A stretch of 64,000 bases of DNA from Anaerolineae bacterium (GCA_020848035.1 JADLAX010000031.1:1-64000), one strand, 5' to 3'; counted from the first letter of the stretch, positions 18,948 through 27,887 are shown. Notes: generated by a model from the sequence alone, not told the origin. Translations and numbers: made by a program.

Positions 18948-19639
18948 TCCCGCTAACCGACCTCCAGCCAAACCGGTACACCAGCTTTCCTTACATGACC
19001 ATTTTCATCATCTTGCTGAACATGTTTGTCCTGATTGGTCAATTTCTGCTGGTGGAATTTAACATGGAGACCTACGTCCGGTCCATTTTCCTGTTTGGCA
19101 GCGTGCCCACCTTTGTCATCGATCAGGTGGCGGGTGGTGCATTGGCCACCCTCACCTCCACCTTCATGCACGGCGGCATTTTGCACCTGGCAGGCAACAT
19201 GCTCGCCCTGTGGGCCTTTGCCCAGCGCGTCGAAGACGCCTGCGGCCCCTGGCGTTTTCTGGCCTTCTACCTCACCTGCGGTGTGGTGGCCGACATCATC
19301 AGCACCATGAGCCGCTCCACCGAGAATATTCCCGGCATTGGCGCCAGCGGCGCGGTGTACGGCATCATGGCCGCCTACCTGATTTTGTTTCCCGGCGGAA
19401 AAATCAAAGTCCTGCTCTTTTGGGGCTTTGGCTTTGCCCGCATTCCCTTTCGGGCGTATTGGGTCATCCTCCTTTTCTTTCTCAAAGAGATTCCCATTGC
19501 CCTGGATGTGCTGCTGATCAACGTGGAGTCCAGCGTGGCCCACTGGGCCCATCTGGGCGGCTTTTTTGCGGGGACGCTCATCTTCCTTTTTTTGCGTCCC
19601 GATGCCTTTCATCGCTTCCGCAATGAGCTGCCCCTCTAA
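18944..19639 (+). CDS. Rhomboid-family intramembrane serine protease
   Basis: The 231-residue protein has six to seven hydrophobic helices and rhomboid signatures: the MHGGILHLAGNMLALWAF segment carrying the conserved His and Asn, the catalytic Ser in GIGASGAVYGIMAAYL (GxSG), and the catalytic His in SVAHWAHLGGFFAG. Rhomboids cleave transmembrane helices of other proteins within the membrane. Its start overlaps the upstream gene, indicating translational coupling. The substrate is unknown; neighbouring single-span proteins such as the downstream kinase are conceivable candidates only by proximity. Confidence 0.92.
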   Translation: MIPLTDLQPNRYTSFPYMTIFIILLNMFVLIGQFLLVEFNMETYVRSIFLFGSVPTFVIDQVAGGALATLTSTFMHGGILHLAGNMLALWAFAQRVEDACGPWRFLAFYLTCGVVADIISTMSRSTENIPGIGASGAVYGIMAAYLILFPGGKIKVLLFWGFGFARIPFRAYWVILLFFLKEIPIALDVLLINVESSVAHWAHLGGFFAGTLIFLFLRPDAFHRFRNELPL

Positions 19640-19726
19640 AGCCTGGCAATGCGAGAGCAGCATGTTAAGCAGCGCCTGCGCCGTTGCGCGTGGTTTACTA
19701 AATATCCAATTGGAAGCGCCACAATA

Positions 19727-19758
19727 CCATTTTCAGTAAGGTCGAAAATGGGTATACT
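19727..19758 (+). promoter_or_regulatory. Putative promoter with operator-like dyad upstream of the kinase gene
   Basis: A perfect dyad CCATTTTC-N9-GAAAATGG (19727-19751) is followed immediately by TATACT (19753-19758), a good -10 match. The dyad would cover the -35 to -10 spacer, fitting a repressor site. Transcription would start about 60 bases before the kinase ATG. Confidence 0.4.
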
Positions 19759-19824
19759 TTCCATAAGAAACGATGTTCTCTGGGAGCGGCTGGCAGCGAC
19801 GGTTCTCGGTAAGCAGTCAACATT

Positions 19825-21876
19825 ATGAGCGATACACTAACCGGCAAGAAAATCGGCAAATACCTCATCAAAGAAAAGCTGGGCAGCGGCGGCATGGCCG
19901 AGGTCTACAAAGGGTACCAGGAAAACCTCGACCGTTTTGTCGCCATCAAATTGATGCACGCATTTCTGGTCGCGGACCAGGACTTCCTCAACAGGTTCCA
20001 GCGCGAAGCCCGGGCCATGGCGGCCCTCAACCACCCTAACATCGTCGGCGTTTACGACTTTGACGTGTACGGCGAAAACAGCTACTACCTCGTCATGGAA
20101 TACATTCGCGGTGGTACGCTGAAAGAACGGCTGGAAGAGCTGGCGCGGCGCGGCGAGCGCCTCCCGCTGACCGATGCCGTCAAAATGATTGCCGAAATTG
20201 CCGACGCCCTGGCCTATGCCCACCGCCGCGACATGGTGCACCGCGACATCAAACCGGCCAACATCATGCTCAACGAGGACAGCGGCCGCGCTGTGCTCAC
20301 CGACTTTGGCATTGTGAAGCTCGTAGGCAGCCAGTCAATGGCTTTTACGGCCACCGGCGCGCTGATTGGCACCCCGGCTTACATGTCGCCGGAGCAAGCG
20401 CTGGGCAAATCTGGCGACCACCGGGTAGACATCTACTCGCTAGGTGTTATGTTGTTTCAGATGGTCACCGGCACGCTGCCGTTTGATGCCGATACGCCGC
20501 TGGCGGTGGTGATGAAACACGTCAATTCCCCCACGCCGGAGCCGAGCAGCATCACCCCAGACATTCCCTGGGGCTTGCAGGAAGTGATCATGAAAGCGAT
20601 GGCCAAATCGCCCGAAGATCGCTTTAACTCAGCCGGGGAGATGGCGGCAGCGTTACGCGCCGTCGATTTGTCGGCCGCGTCCACCCGCCCCATGGCACCC
20701 GTGGTGCCGCCTAAACCCAGCCTCGACTACCCCACCCCCACCAAAACGGAGGTGATGCTGCCTGCGGTAGATACGGCCGTTGCCTCCCCGCCTCCCACCC
20801 CCAGCGAAACCAAAAAACGGCCCGCCTGGCTCTTGCCCGCCCTCGGCGTGGTGCTCCTGCTGGCCATCGTGGGCGGCGTTTTGGCCGCCAATGGCGCTTT
20901 CGGCGGCGATCCTACACCAACGGTTGCGGCCGTTGTTGCGGCAGACGATACGACTGAGCCGACCAACCTACCCGAACCAACCGCCACCGAAGAACCAAAC
21001 GCCCTGGCCACCGAACTGGCCCAGTTGACCATCAACCTGACGGCCGATGCCCGCGAGACAGAAACCCCGACCCCGTCACGCACCCCCAGCCCCACCGCCA
21101 CCGACAGCGCCACCGTCAACGCCACGGCCGAATTTCTGCTCACCTGCGAACCGGGCGTGACGCTGGTATCGGCCTACCGCAATGGATTTGCCAGCAATGC
21201 CGTCACCACCCAGTTTAGCTTCACCGCCGCCTGGGTGCTGCGCAACAGCGGCAGTTGTCCCTGGCCAGAAGGGCTCACCTGGGAATACGTGGAGGGGGAA
21301 ACGTTTGAATACGAAGGCGACCCCATCCCCCTGGAAGAATCTGTGCCACCCGGCGAAGAAATCACCCTCACGGCGCAGCTGCGCGCCCCCAGCTCCCCCG
21401 GAACCTACGAAAGCACCTGGCAGTTGGTCGATTTAGATGGAAAGTTGTTTGGCGAACCACTCACGTTTGAGTTCCGCGCCTTCCCACCAGCTACCAACAC
21501 GCCACCCCCCACACCCACACCGGCAGCAACACCAACCGCTGTCGCCGCCACAGGCGGAAAAGTGGCCTGGACCCCTGGCCTGATCGACGGCTGCGAGTAC
21601 ATTGGCAGCGATTGGCGCTGCCGACTCACCATTCAGCCTTACATTGACGGCAGTGATGTTGTTGGCGAATACACCGTGTTTGTGTTCGACTTACCGGGCG
21701 GCCAGGCAACAACCTATCGTGGACAGGGGCCGTTTTACCACTTTGTCATTGCCCGCCGCTGTGCCGCGTACAATCAGTCGCTGCGCATCATAGACGACAT
21801 CACCTCCACCGAGCTGACGGCCAACGTGTACGTCGACCCCAACATTTACTTCCCTGGCGGCTGCACCGAACCGTAG
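19825..21876 (+). CDS. Transmembrane Hanks-type Ser/Thr protein kinase with extracellular domains
   Basis: Residues 10-275 form a complete protein kinase domain: glycine loop GSGGMAEVYKG, Lys42 in VAIKLM, catalytic HRDIKPAN with Asp141, DFG at 160-162, and GTPAYMSPEQ. A Pro/Thr-rich juxtamembrane linker and one membrane helix (about 333-355) follow. Outside, a Thr/Pro/Glu-rich spacer leads to a domain with the pattern of NBR1-like Ig domains (WVLRNSGSCPWPEGLTWEY, PPGEEITLTAQLRAPSSPGTY) at about 440-555, a second Pro/Thr linker, and a C-terminal domain with four cysteines. PASTA repeats are absent, so the ligand is probably not peptidoglycan. No phosphatase gene is nearby. Confidence 0.93.
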   Translation: MSDTLTGKKIGKYLIKEKLGSGGMAEVYKGYQENLDRFVAIKLMHAFLVADQDFLNRFQREARAMAALNHPNIVGVYDFDVYGENSYYLVMEYIRGGTLKERLEELARRGERLPLTDAVKMIAEIADALAYAHRRDMVHRDIKPANIMLNEDSGRAVLTDFGIVKLVGSQSMAFTATGALIGTPAYMSPEQALGKSGDHRVDIYSLGVMLFQMVTGTLPFDADTPLAVVMKHVNSPTPEPSSITPDIPWGLQEVIMKAMAKSPEDRFNSAGEMAAALRAVDLSAASTRPMAPVVPPKPSLDYPTPTKTEVMLPAVDTAVASPPPTPSETKKRPAWLLPALGVVLLLAIVGGVLAANGAFGGDPTPTVAAVVAADDTTEPTNLPEPTATEEPNALATELAQLTINLTADARETETPTPSRTPSPTATDSATVNATAEFLLTCEPGVTLVSAYRNGFASNAVTTQFSFTAAWVLRNSGSCPWPEGLTWEYVEGETFEYEGDPIPLEESVPPGEEITLTAQLRAPSSPGTYESTWQLVDLDGKLFGEPLTFEFRAFPPATNTPPPTPTPAATPTAVAATGGKVAWTPGLIDGCEYIGSDWRCRLTIQPYIDGSDVVGEYTVFVFDLPGGQATTYRGQGPFYHFVIARRCAAYNQSLRIIDDITSTELTANVYVDPNIYFPGGCTEP

Positions 21877-21911
21877 GATTTTAGCCACAGAGGGTAAGAG
21901 AAGGTGACGTG

Positions 21912-21955
21912 AAACGTGAAACGTGATTAGAGAAAGAGAATCACGTTTCACGTTT
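21912..21955. repeat. CGTGAAACGTG-type palindrome, copy 1
   Basis: A 17-bp perfect arm ending in ACGTGATT pairs with its complement after a 10-base loop, between the kinase and thiamine-binding protein genes, which converge. The same sequence family appears at 39687-39742. It could double as a terminator but lacks a T-run. Confidence 0.7.
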
Positions 21956-21983
21956 TCTCCCCTGACAAAAGCCACAATCAAAC

Positions 21984-22046
21984 CTTTTGTCACCCCCTCA
22001 CCCTGTCACCTCTTCACCCCTTCACCTTGTCACCCCTTCACCCTAT
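21984..22046. repeat. Tandem TCACCCnTTCACC-like array
   Basis: About six imperfect tandem units built from TCACCC/TTCACC/TTGTCACC occupy the gap and reach the 3' end of the thiamine-binding protein gene, whose stop codon lies in it. A short relative occurs at about 55155-55190, also at a gene's 3' end. Confidence 0.55.
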
Positions 22047-23077
22047 CTCAGCACCACTTCAGTCCACGCTTCAATCCAGGTTTCACGGTTGGCATCAATC
22101 GTTTGCGGGTCGATAACGGCCGTTTCCTCCGGCACCTGCGTCCATGCCACAAATTCGGCTGGCAATTCCGCATTTTCGTTGGCCGGGTAGACAAACATGT
22201 TCAGCGGCATGTCTTCCTGGAACGGCTGGCTGAGAATGTAGTCCACCAGCTGCTCGGCCAGCTCACGGTTTTCGGTGCCCGCGAGAACGCCCACAAACTC
22301 CACCTGGCGGAAGCACATGCCGGGGGCCACGATGCTGGCGCTCGGCGCTTCGGTCACTGGCGGGTCAGCGTAGATAAATTCGGCGGGTGGGCTGCTGGCG
22401 TAGGAAACGACCAACGGCCGTTCCCCCTCACTGGCCACGGTAAAGCTGCCGTAATACGCCTCCTCCCAGCCGTTGGTCACCAGCACGCCGTTGGCGCGTA
22501 AATCGGCCCAGTAATCCAGGTAACCATCTTCGCCAAACTCGGCAATCGTCGCCAGCAAAAAAGCCAGGCCAGGGCTGGAGGTTGCCGGGTTTTGCACCAC
22601 CAGCAGCCCGGCGTAGGCCGGATCAGCCAAATCGGCCAGGGAGTCAGGCAGTGGCATGCCGTTATCGGCAAACCACGCCTTGTCGTAGTTCAGGCAAACA
22701 TCGCCATAATCGACCGGCAGCAGCCGGTGCGACGGGTCCAGCTCCAGGGCATCGGGGATTTCCGCCAGCAGCGGCGATTGGTACGCCGCAAAAATGTCGG
22801 CAGCCAGCGCCCGGCCCATAAAGGTGTTGTCCACGCCAAAAAAGACGTCGGCCAGCGGCGCGTCTTTGGCCAGGATAGCCTGATTCAGCGCCGCCCCGGT
22901 ATCGCCCGACGGCAGCAGCTCAACCGTGACGTTGTGTTCTTCTTCAAACGCAGCAATCGTCTCTTCGCTAATGGCAAAGCTGTCGTGCGACATCAGGGTC
23001 AGCACAGCCGGTTCAGCGGAACCACAGGCGGTAAGGCCAAGGAATAAAAAAAGTAAAAGGTACAGGTAACGTTTCAT
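22043..23077 (-). CDS. thiB: Thiamine ABC transporter substrate-binding lipoprotein
   Basis: The 344-residue product has a lipoprotein signal peptide ([10 protein letters not shown], lipidated Cys18) and the periplasmic-binding fold of the ThiB/TbpA group: [54 protein letters not shown] and [16 protein letters not shown] are close to known thiamine-binding proteins. AAGGAG lies before the ATG. It is downstream of thiamine pyrophosphokinase and of the TPP riboswitch, with a 160-base gap containing repeats, so it is probably under riboswitch control. The permease and ATPase partners (ThiP, ThiQ) are not adjacent. No other transporter parts for thiamine are in the window. Confidence 0.88.
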   Translation of the reverse strand: MKRYLYLLLFLFLGLTACGSAEPAVLTLMSHDSFAISEETIAAFEEEHNVTVELLPSGDTGAALNQAILAKDAPLADVFFGVDNTFMGRALAADIFAAYQSPLLAEIPDALELDPSHRLLPVDYGDVCLNYDKAWFADNGMPLPDSLADLADPAYAGLLVVQNPATSSPGLAFLLATIAEFGEDGYLDYWADLRANGVLVTNGWEEAYYGSFTVASEGERPLVVSYASSPPAEFIYADPPVTEAPSASIVAPGMCFRQVEFVGVLAGTENRELAEQLVDYILSQPFQEDMPLNMFVYPANENAELPAEFVAWTQVPEETAVIDPQTIDANRETWIEAWTEVVLR

Positions 23078-23095
23078 CGTTTCTCCTTCGAAAAT

Positions 23096-23161
23096 ATGCC
23101 GCGGATTGCGCGGATTAACGCGGATGAAATTTAGTAAATCTGCGAAATCTGCTGATTTTCA
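23096..23161. repeat. GATTAACGCGGAT / AATCTGCGAAATCTG intergenic repeat
   Basis: Short repeats of the CGCGGATTAACGCGGATGAA and AATCTGCGAAATCTGCTGATTTT type sit upstream of the thiamine-binding protein gene. Similar strings recur near 29650, 34811, 41846, 49751, 59770 and 60720. Confidence 0.5.
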
Positions 23162-23204
23162 TGGTGGTCGGCGACAGCCCTTGTCGTCTCCTTCGTTTTA
23201 GGGG

Positions 23205-23256
23205 CTGGCGGTTGGAGGTTGGCCAGCGACCAGCCACTAGCCACCAGCCACGGTGT
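23205..23256. repeat. GGCTGGTGGCTAGTGGCTGGT-type palindrome, copy 1
   Basis: GGGCTGGCGGTTGGAGG faces ACCAGCCACTAGCCACCAGCC, forming an imperfect inverted repeat that includes the 3' end of thiamine pyrophosphokinase. A related copy ends the FAD-oxidase gene near 37700-37759. Confidence 0.5.
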
Positions 23257-23878
23257 GTATACAAAGTAAAATGCCGCTGCTAATTTCAACGGTGGCGGAT
23301 ACGGCCGTCATCCGGTTACTAATCCCCCGCGCCTGGCCAAATTGCAGCGTTTCAGCGGTGAGCGGCCACTGCAAACCGGTGGTCCGCACCATTGGCACAT
23401 CACCACGCAGCGGGATGAGCGACACCACATCACCCACCTGCCCACTGATGGTGGTCTGCTGACGTACCAGCCAGGCCCGCTCGGTGGGAGTGAACAGCGT
23501 TACGGCCGTATTGGCCAGCGCGGGATGGGTGAGCAGCAGCACATTGGCCAGGGTCTGGTCCAAACGGCCGCCCAGCAGACCAAACAGCCAGATTTCCCAA
23601 TAACCTTGCTCAACCGCCAGCAGCAGGGCCAGCTCCAGATCCGTTTCATCTTTTGCCGGTGGGTGCTGGTTAAAAGGCACCTGGCCTGCCGCCAGCCACG
23701 CCTGCACCTCCGGTGGCAGCGAATCCATGTCGCCAATCACCCGGTCCGGCAGGCGGGCCAGCCGTTTGAGGTACTTACTACCCCCGTCGGCGGCCCACAC
23801 GGCCGTTGCTTGGGTGAGATACGGCCGTATCCACTCCACCTCCTCCATCTCTCCATTGGCAAAAATCAACAGCGGCAT
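23237..23878 (-). CDS. Thiamine pyrophosphokinase
   Basis: This enzyme converts thiamine plus ATP to thiamine diphosphate and AMP. The 213-residue protein shows the family motifs: IFANGEMEEVEW at the start, AADGGSKYLKRL, RVIGDMDSLP, and HPPAKDETDLELALLLA, followed by a C-terminal beta domain. I start at ATG 23878 because GGAG is seven bases upstream and the N-terminus then matches the family; a longer frame begins at 23938 but would run through the riboswitch terminator. It is the first gene after the TPP riboswitch and shares the leader with the thiamine-binding protein, giving a coherent uptake-and-activation unit. The extreme 3' end is formed by a palindromic repeat. Confidence 0.92.
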   Translation of the reverse strand: MPLLIFANGEMEEVEWIRPYLTQATAVWAADGGSKYLKRLARLPDRVIGDMDSLPPEVQAWLAAGQVPFNQHPPAKDETDLELALLLAVEQGYWEIWLFGLLGGRLDQTLANVLLLTHPALANTAVTLFTPTERAWLVRQQTTISGQVGDVVSLIPLRGDVPMVRTTGLQWPLTAETLQFGQARGISNRMTAVSATVEISSGILLCIHTVAGG

Positions 23879-23929
23879 CCGTTTGCTCCAAAATCGCCCA
23901 AACCCGACAGGTCTGAGCGGCCCAAATAA

Positions 23930-23957
23930 AAAAGCCACCCTGATCCGGATGGCTTAT
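23930..23957 (-). terminator. Riboswitch-controlled intrinsic terminator
   Basis: On the minus strand the arm AAGCCATCC pairs with GGGTGGCTT (one G-T pair) around a GGATCA loop, followed by TTTTTTA. Its bases CCGGATCAGG (23939-23948) are exactly complementary to CCTGATCCGG in the riboswitch core (23994-24003), which gives a direct antiterminator pairing. Confidence 0.85.
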
Positions 23958-23971
23958 CAAACGCAAAAATC

Positions 23972-24060
23972 GCAATTCCTCCGCCGGCATTACCCGGATC
24001 AGGTTCGCAGGTCGGTGACAAAACGGTCACCCTCTCAGCCGGGCTTCCCCAGCTCCCTGT
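23972..24060 (-). ncRNA. TPP (THI-box) riboswitch
   Basis: The minus strand carries the THI-box core in order: GGGG-x-GCCCGGCTGAGAGGGTGAC, the variable P3 arm GACCGTTTTGTCACC, GACCTGCGAACCTGATC, then CCGGGTAATGCCGGCGGAGGAA. The CTGAGA and GAACCTGATCCGGGTAATGCCGGCG blocks are the conserved pyrimidine- and diphosphate-sensing helices. It lies directly before thiamine pyrophosphokinase and is followed by a terminator. In the bound state the terminator should form and shut off expression. Confidence 0.95.
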
Positions 24061-24202
24061 GTTGTATAAAATTGTTGCACACGAAACTACTTTACCTCAA
24101 AAGCACCTAAAAGACGAACAAAGCTCCCCAAAAAAGTTGCCTGCCCGGAGTGCGCGCACCCTCGTCCAGGCTTTCAGGCGGGCACAATTAGCCGGATGTC
24201 GG

Positions 24203-25411
24203 TCAATTGGCCTCAGCCCAGCCAACCACCAACAGCGACAGCCCGGAGAGCACCGCCAGACCGGTCACCAGCGGCACAATCGTCCCGTTATAGCTCTGAC
24301 CAATAAACGTACCCAGCAGCACCGAGATAAACGTCGAGAGGGAGCCGACAATAGCCGCCCCAATCCCAGCCATCTGCCCCAGCGGTTCCATTGCCAGGGA
24401 ATTCAGATTGCCAAACAGGATGCCCACACAAAAGAAAGACAACATCAAGTAAGCCATAAACACCGCAAAGGGCAGCTGCTCCGGCAGCAGCAGCGTGCTC
24501 ACCAAAACGATCGCCGACAAGATGCTGGTGATAAGCAAGGCGCTTCTTACCAGAACGCGCATCCCAAAATGCAGCACCAGGCGCGAGTTTAAGAGCGAAG
24601 CCAGGCCAATAGCCGAGGCGACAATGCCAAAGTAGATGGAAAACAGATCGCCCAGGGCATATTGTTCCTGGAAAACTTGCTGTGCCGAATTAAGATAGCC
24701 GATAAAAGCGCCGCTCACCAGCCCGGCGGTGATGGTGTAACCAAACGCCAGCCGGTTTTGCACAATGAGTTTGGTTGTTTTAAAGATGCGCCCTGGCGTA
24801 AATGGCGCTCGGTTTTCTGGCGCTAACGTCTCTGGCTGGCGGATGGCAAACCAGACCAGGGCAATGACGGCCAACAGTAAAAAGACACCAAAAATGGCCC
24901 GCCAGCCCGCCCCTTGCAAGATAACCTGCCCCAACGAGGGGGCCAACATCGGCACCAGAATAAAAACCGTCATCACAAACGACATCACCCGCGCCATTTG
25001 CCGCCCGGCAAATTGATCGCGGACCAGGGCCAGCGTCACCGCCCGGGGTGCCGACGCGCCAATACCTTGCAAAAAGCGCCCGGCCAACATCATCGGGAAA
25101 TTGACGGCAAACATGGAGAGGATCGCGCCGCCCATGTACACACCCAGGCCAGAGAAAACCGCTGGTTTGCGGCCAACGCTGTCTGAAAGCGGGCCAAAAA
25201 AGAGCTGGCCTACAGAAAGGCCCAGAAAAATCATCGAAATGACCAGCTGCCTGCTGTTGGCATCTTGCACCTGCAAGTCAGTGCCAATTTGGGCCAGGGC
25301 GGGCAGCATGGCGTCAATTGAGAGCGCAGTAAGCGCCATGAGGGTAGAGACAAGCACCACAAATTCAGCAAATGAAGGGCGAGATTTAACGGCCGTTTTC
25401 AACAATTCCAT
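24203..25411 (-). CDS. MFS multidrug transporter, Bcr/CflA type
   Basis: The 402-residue protein has 12 predicted membrane helices and Bcr/CflA-family signatures: LSIDAMLPALAQIGTDLQV in helix 1, GLSVGQLFFGPLSDSVGRKPA between helices 2 and 3, and GIGASAPRAVTLALVRDQF. Members export drugs such as bicyclomycin or chloramphenicol, or small metabolites, by proton antiport; the substrate here is unknown. I start at the ATG at 25411, which follows AGGAAGG and gives the usual family length; a longer frame reaches 25501. It is a single gene, divergent from the radical SAM maturase, and its upstream region is short (about 130 bases). Confidence 0.88.
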   Translation of the reverse strand: MELLKTAVKSRPSFAEFVVLVSTLMALTALSIDAMLPALAQIGTDLQVQDANSRQLVISMIFLGLSVGQLFFGPLSDSVGRKPAVFSGLGVYMGGAILSMFAVNFPMMLAGRFLQGIGASAPRAVTLALVRDQFAGRQMARVMSFVMTVFILVPMLAPSLGQVILQGAGWRAIFGVFLLLAVIALVWFAIRQPETLAPENRAPFTPGRIFKTTKLIVQNRLAFGYTITAGLVSGAFIGYLNSAQQVFQEQYALGDLFSIYFGIVASAIGLASLLNSRLVLHFGMRVLVRSALLITSILSAIVLVSTLLLPEQLPFAVFMAYLMLSFFCVGILFGNLNSLAMEPLGQMAGIGAAIVGSLSTFISVLLGTFIGQSYNGTIVPLVTGLAVLSGLSLLVVGWAEAN

Positions 25412-25543
25412 ACCTTCCTGTTCACAAATAAAGTCGCCTATTCTACCAAATTTGGCTGATTGCGTAATTGGAATATTGAGCCGCCGAATGACCACTTTCA
25501 CCCATAGCGGAACCGTTTTCCTTTTGGTGATACACTCTGGCTT

Positions 25544-26908
25544 ATGACTAAACCGTTAACGGCCGTATCCCCCTCCCCCGTCCCCGCCTTTCACATCATG
25601 ACCAAACCCGCCGGGGCTATTTGCAACCTGGACTGCCACTACTGTTACTTCCTCTCTAAAGAAATGTTGTACCCCGGCAGCCGCTTCCGCATGGCCGATG
25701 CGCTGCTGGAAACGTTCATCCAGCAGCACATCGAAGCACAGCACACGCCGGAAGTTACCTTTGCCTGGCAGGGCGGCGAACCAACCCTGCTGGGGCTGGA
25801 CTTCTTCCAGCGGGTCATCCATTACCAGCAAAAACACGCCAAACCGGGGCAGACCCTTCACAACACCCTGCAAACCAACGGTACGCTGCTCGATGATGAT
25901 TGGTGCCGCTTCTTCAAAGTGCACAATTTTCTGGTGGGCATCAGCTTTGATGGGCCTGAGGCACAGCACAACGCCTACCGGGTCAACAAAGGGGGCGCGG
26001 GCAGCTTCAGCCAGGTGATACGCGGCTGGCGGCTGCTGGTGGCGCATGGGGTGGCGTACAACGTGCTCTGCACCATTCATGCCGCCAACCAGGATGATCC
26101 GCTGGAGGTGTACCGCTTCTGCCGCGACGAGCTGAAGGCGCAGTTCATCCAGTTCATTCCCATTGTCGAGCGGACCACGCCGCAGATTTTGCCCCTGGCC
26201 GAGAGAGGCTGGCGGCAGCAAGAAGAGGGGGAACGGCCGCTTTATACCCAGTCCGGCACTTCAGTCACCCGCCGCTCGGTTAACGCTGAAAAATACGGCC
26301 GTTTCCTCATGGCCATCTTCGACGAGTGGGTGCGGCACGATGTGGGCCAGGTGTACGTGCAGCTGTTTGACGTGGCCCTGGGCGCCTGGCTGGGCCAGCC
26401 AGGTGGACTGTGCATCTTTGCCCCCACCTGCGGCCAGGCGCTGGCGTTGGAGCACAACGGCGATCTGTTCAGCTGCGACCACTTTGTCGAGCCAGATTAC
26501 CTGCTGGGCAACATCCAAAGCGACCATCTGCTAACCCTCGTCGCCTCAGACAGGCAGCGGCAGTTTGGCCAGAACAAGCTAGACAGCCTGCCCAACACCT
26601 GCCGCACCTGCCAGGTGCGTTTTGCCTGCCACGGCGGCTGCCCCAAAGACCGCTTCATCCACACCCCAGACGGTGAACCAGGGCTAAACTATCTCTGCGC
26701 GGGGTACAAAGCGTTTTTCAACCACGTAGACCGGCCGATGACGATCATGGCCAACCTGCTGCGCCAGCGCCGCGCCCCGGCCGAAATCATGACCCTGATC
26801 GCCGTGGAGGACCAAAAACAACTCCAACAAGCTGTGGCCCGGGCAGGCCGCAATGATCCCTGCCCCTGCGGCAGCGGCCGGAAGGTTAAGCAGTGCCACG
26901 GCCGTTAA
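25544..26908 (+). CDS. Radical SAM/SPASM maturase, anaerobic sulfatase-maturating type, with SEC-C tail
   Basis: The 454-residue protein has the radical SAM cluster motif CNLDCHYC (Cys27, Cys31, Cys34) and a SPASM region with the cysteines GGLCIFAPTCG, FSCDHF, NTCRTCQVRFACHGGCPKDR and LCAGYK for two auxiliary 4Fe-4S clusters. This pattern is that of anaerobic sulfatase-maturating enzymes, which oxidise an active-site Cys or Ser of sulfatases to formylglycine. The last 20 residues carry a SEC-C zinc motif (RNDPCPCGSGRKVKQC), which is not part of the classical enzyme. No sulfatase is in the window, so the substrate is remote, or this member modifies another target. No ribosome binding site is obvious. 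Confidence 0.88.
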   Translation: MTKPLTAVSPSPVPAFHIMTKPAGAICNLDCHYCYFLSKEMLYPGSRFRMADALLETFIQQHIEAQHTPEVTFAWQGGEPTLLGLDFFQRVIHYQQKHAKPGQTLHNTLQTNGTLLDDDWCRFFKVHNFLVGISFDGPEAQHNAYRVNKGGAGSFSQVIRGWRLLVAHGVAYNVLCTIHAANQDDPLEVYRFCRDELKAQFIQFIPIVERTTPQILPLAERGWRQQEEGERPLYTQSGTSVTRRSVNAEKYGRFLMAIFDEWVRHDVGQVYVQLFDVALGAWLGQPGGLCIFAPTCGQALALEHNGDLFSCDHFVEPDYLLGNIQSDHLLTLVASDRQRQFGQNKLDSLPNTCRTCQVRFACHGGCPKDRFIHTPDGEPGLNYLCAGYKAFFNHVDRPMTIMANLLRQRRAPAEIMTLIAVEDQKQLQQAVARAGRNDPCPCGSGRKVKQCHGR

Positions 26909-26984
26909 TGGCCGTCCAATCAGTGACGTATTGTGGACCGCTTACGGCGCGTTCCTTTGCTCCAGAACGGCTCAAACACCGGGG

Positions 26985-27887
26985 TTAGCTGTCGTGTGGG
27001 GCACCAAAAACGATGTCGGTATTCACACCGCTCGCCGCCGCCAGGCCGGAAGCCGCCGCCATGATCACTTGATGAAAAGACGAGGCCATATCACCAGCGG
27101 CATAAACGTTGGGCACGCTGGTGCGCCCCAACACATCAACCTTCACGGAGCCCCCCTCATTAAACTCGCAGCCAATTTGGTGCGCCAGCGGACTGTGCGG
27201 CACGGGTTTGGTAGCCACAAAGATTGCCTGGCATGGAATGAAACGGCCGTCTGCCAACCTAACCCCCGTCACCCGTCCAGAGTCTCCTTCAATCGACGCA
27301 ATGCCCGCTTCGTATACAGTCACGCCCAGCTGGTTCACGGTGTCTCGCTCTTCCTCCGTCAGTGTTTCTTCACCCAGCAGGCACGCCGCAATGTCATTGC
27401 TGAGTACGGCCAAGAGGGATGCCAGATGAGCCACCTTGCCCCCGCCGATGAGCACAATTTTCTGGTCACGCGCTTCCCAGCCGTGACAGTACGGGCAATG
27501 ATACACCCCCCCTTGGCCCCAATAATCAGCCAGACCGGGGATGTCCGGTAGTTCATCACGCACACCCGTGGCCAGCAGCACCCGGCGGCTGTGCCAGACG
27601 GTTCCATCGGCCGTTTGCACGTCAAACCCATTTTCCGTGGCCACCAGGCTCACGACTTCTGCCGGGCGATACTCGACGGTGGGATACGGCCGTAGCTGTT
27701 CCCGCCCAATCTGCAGCAGTTCCGCCGGTGGAGTGCCATCGCGAGTAAAAACGTTGTGCGCCGCCGCGGCCGGGGCGTTGCGCGGCTTTTGGTGGTCACA
27801 AATTAACACCCGCCGCCGGAAACGGCCCAATACCAGCGCCGCGCTCAGCCCTGCCGCGCTACCGCCTACAATAATCACGTCATACAT
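26985..27887 (-). CDS. Thioredoxin-reductase-like FAD/NAD(P) oxidoreductase
   Basis: The 300-residue flavoprotein has FAD-binding GGSAAGLSAALVLGR near the N-terminus, the redox-active pair in YHCPYCHGWEARD, and NAD(P)-binding VLIGGGKVAHLASLLA, with C-terminal YAAGDMAS. Its CPYC-HGWE centre, in place of the CATC of classical thioredoxin reductases, places it in a broad family of TrxR-like flavoproteins that includes enzymes forming disulfides in small molecules. The physiological partner is therefore uncertain. AAGGAG is nine bases before the ATG. It is 76 bases from the convergent radical SAM gene and lies downstream of the zinc cluster on the same strand. Confidence 0.88.
   Translation of the reverse strand: MYDVIIVGGSAAGLSAALVLGRFRRRVLICDHQKPRNAPAAAAHNVFTRDGTPPAELLQIGREQLRPYPTVEYRPAEVVSLVATENGFDVQTADGTVWHSRRVLLATGVRDELPDIPGLADYWGQGGVYHCPYCHGWEARDQKIVLIGGGKVAHLASLLAVLSNDIAACLLGEETLTEEERDTVNQLGVTVYEAGIASIEGDSGRVTGVRLADGRFIPCQAIFVATKPVPHSPLAHQIGCEFNEGGSVKVDVLGRTSVPNVYAAGDMASSFHQVIMAAASGLAAASGVNTDIVFGAPHDS

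Noticed and set aside
21984..22046. CRISPR-like array of TCACCC repeats
   Set aside because: Units are 10-14 bases with no spacers of constant length, and there is no cas gene; it is a simple tandem repeat.
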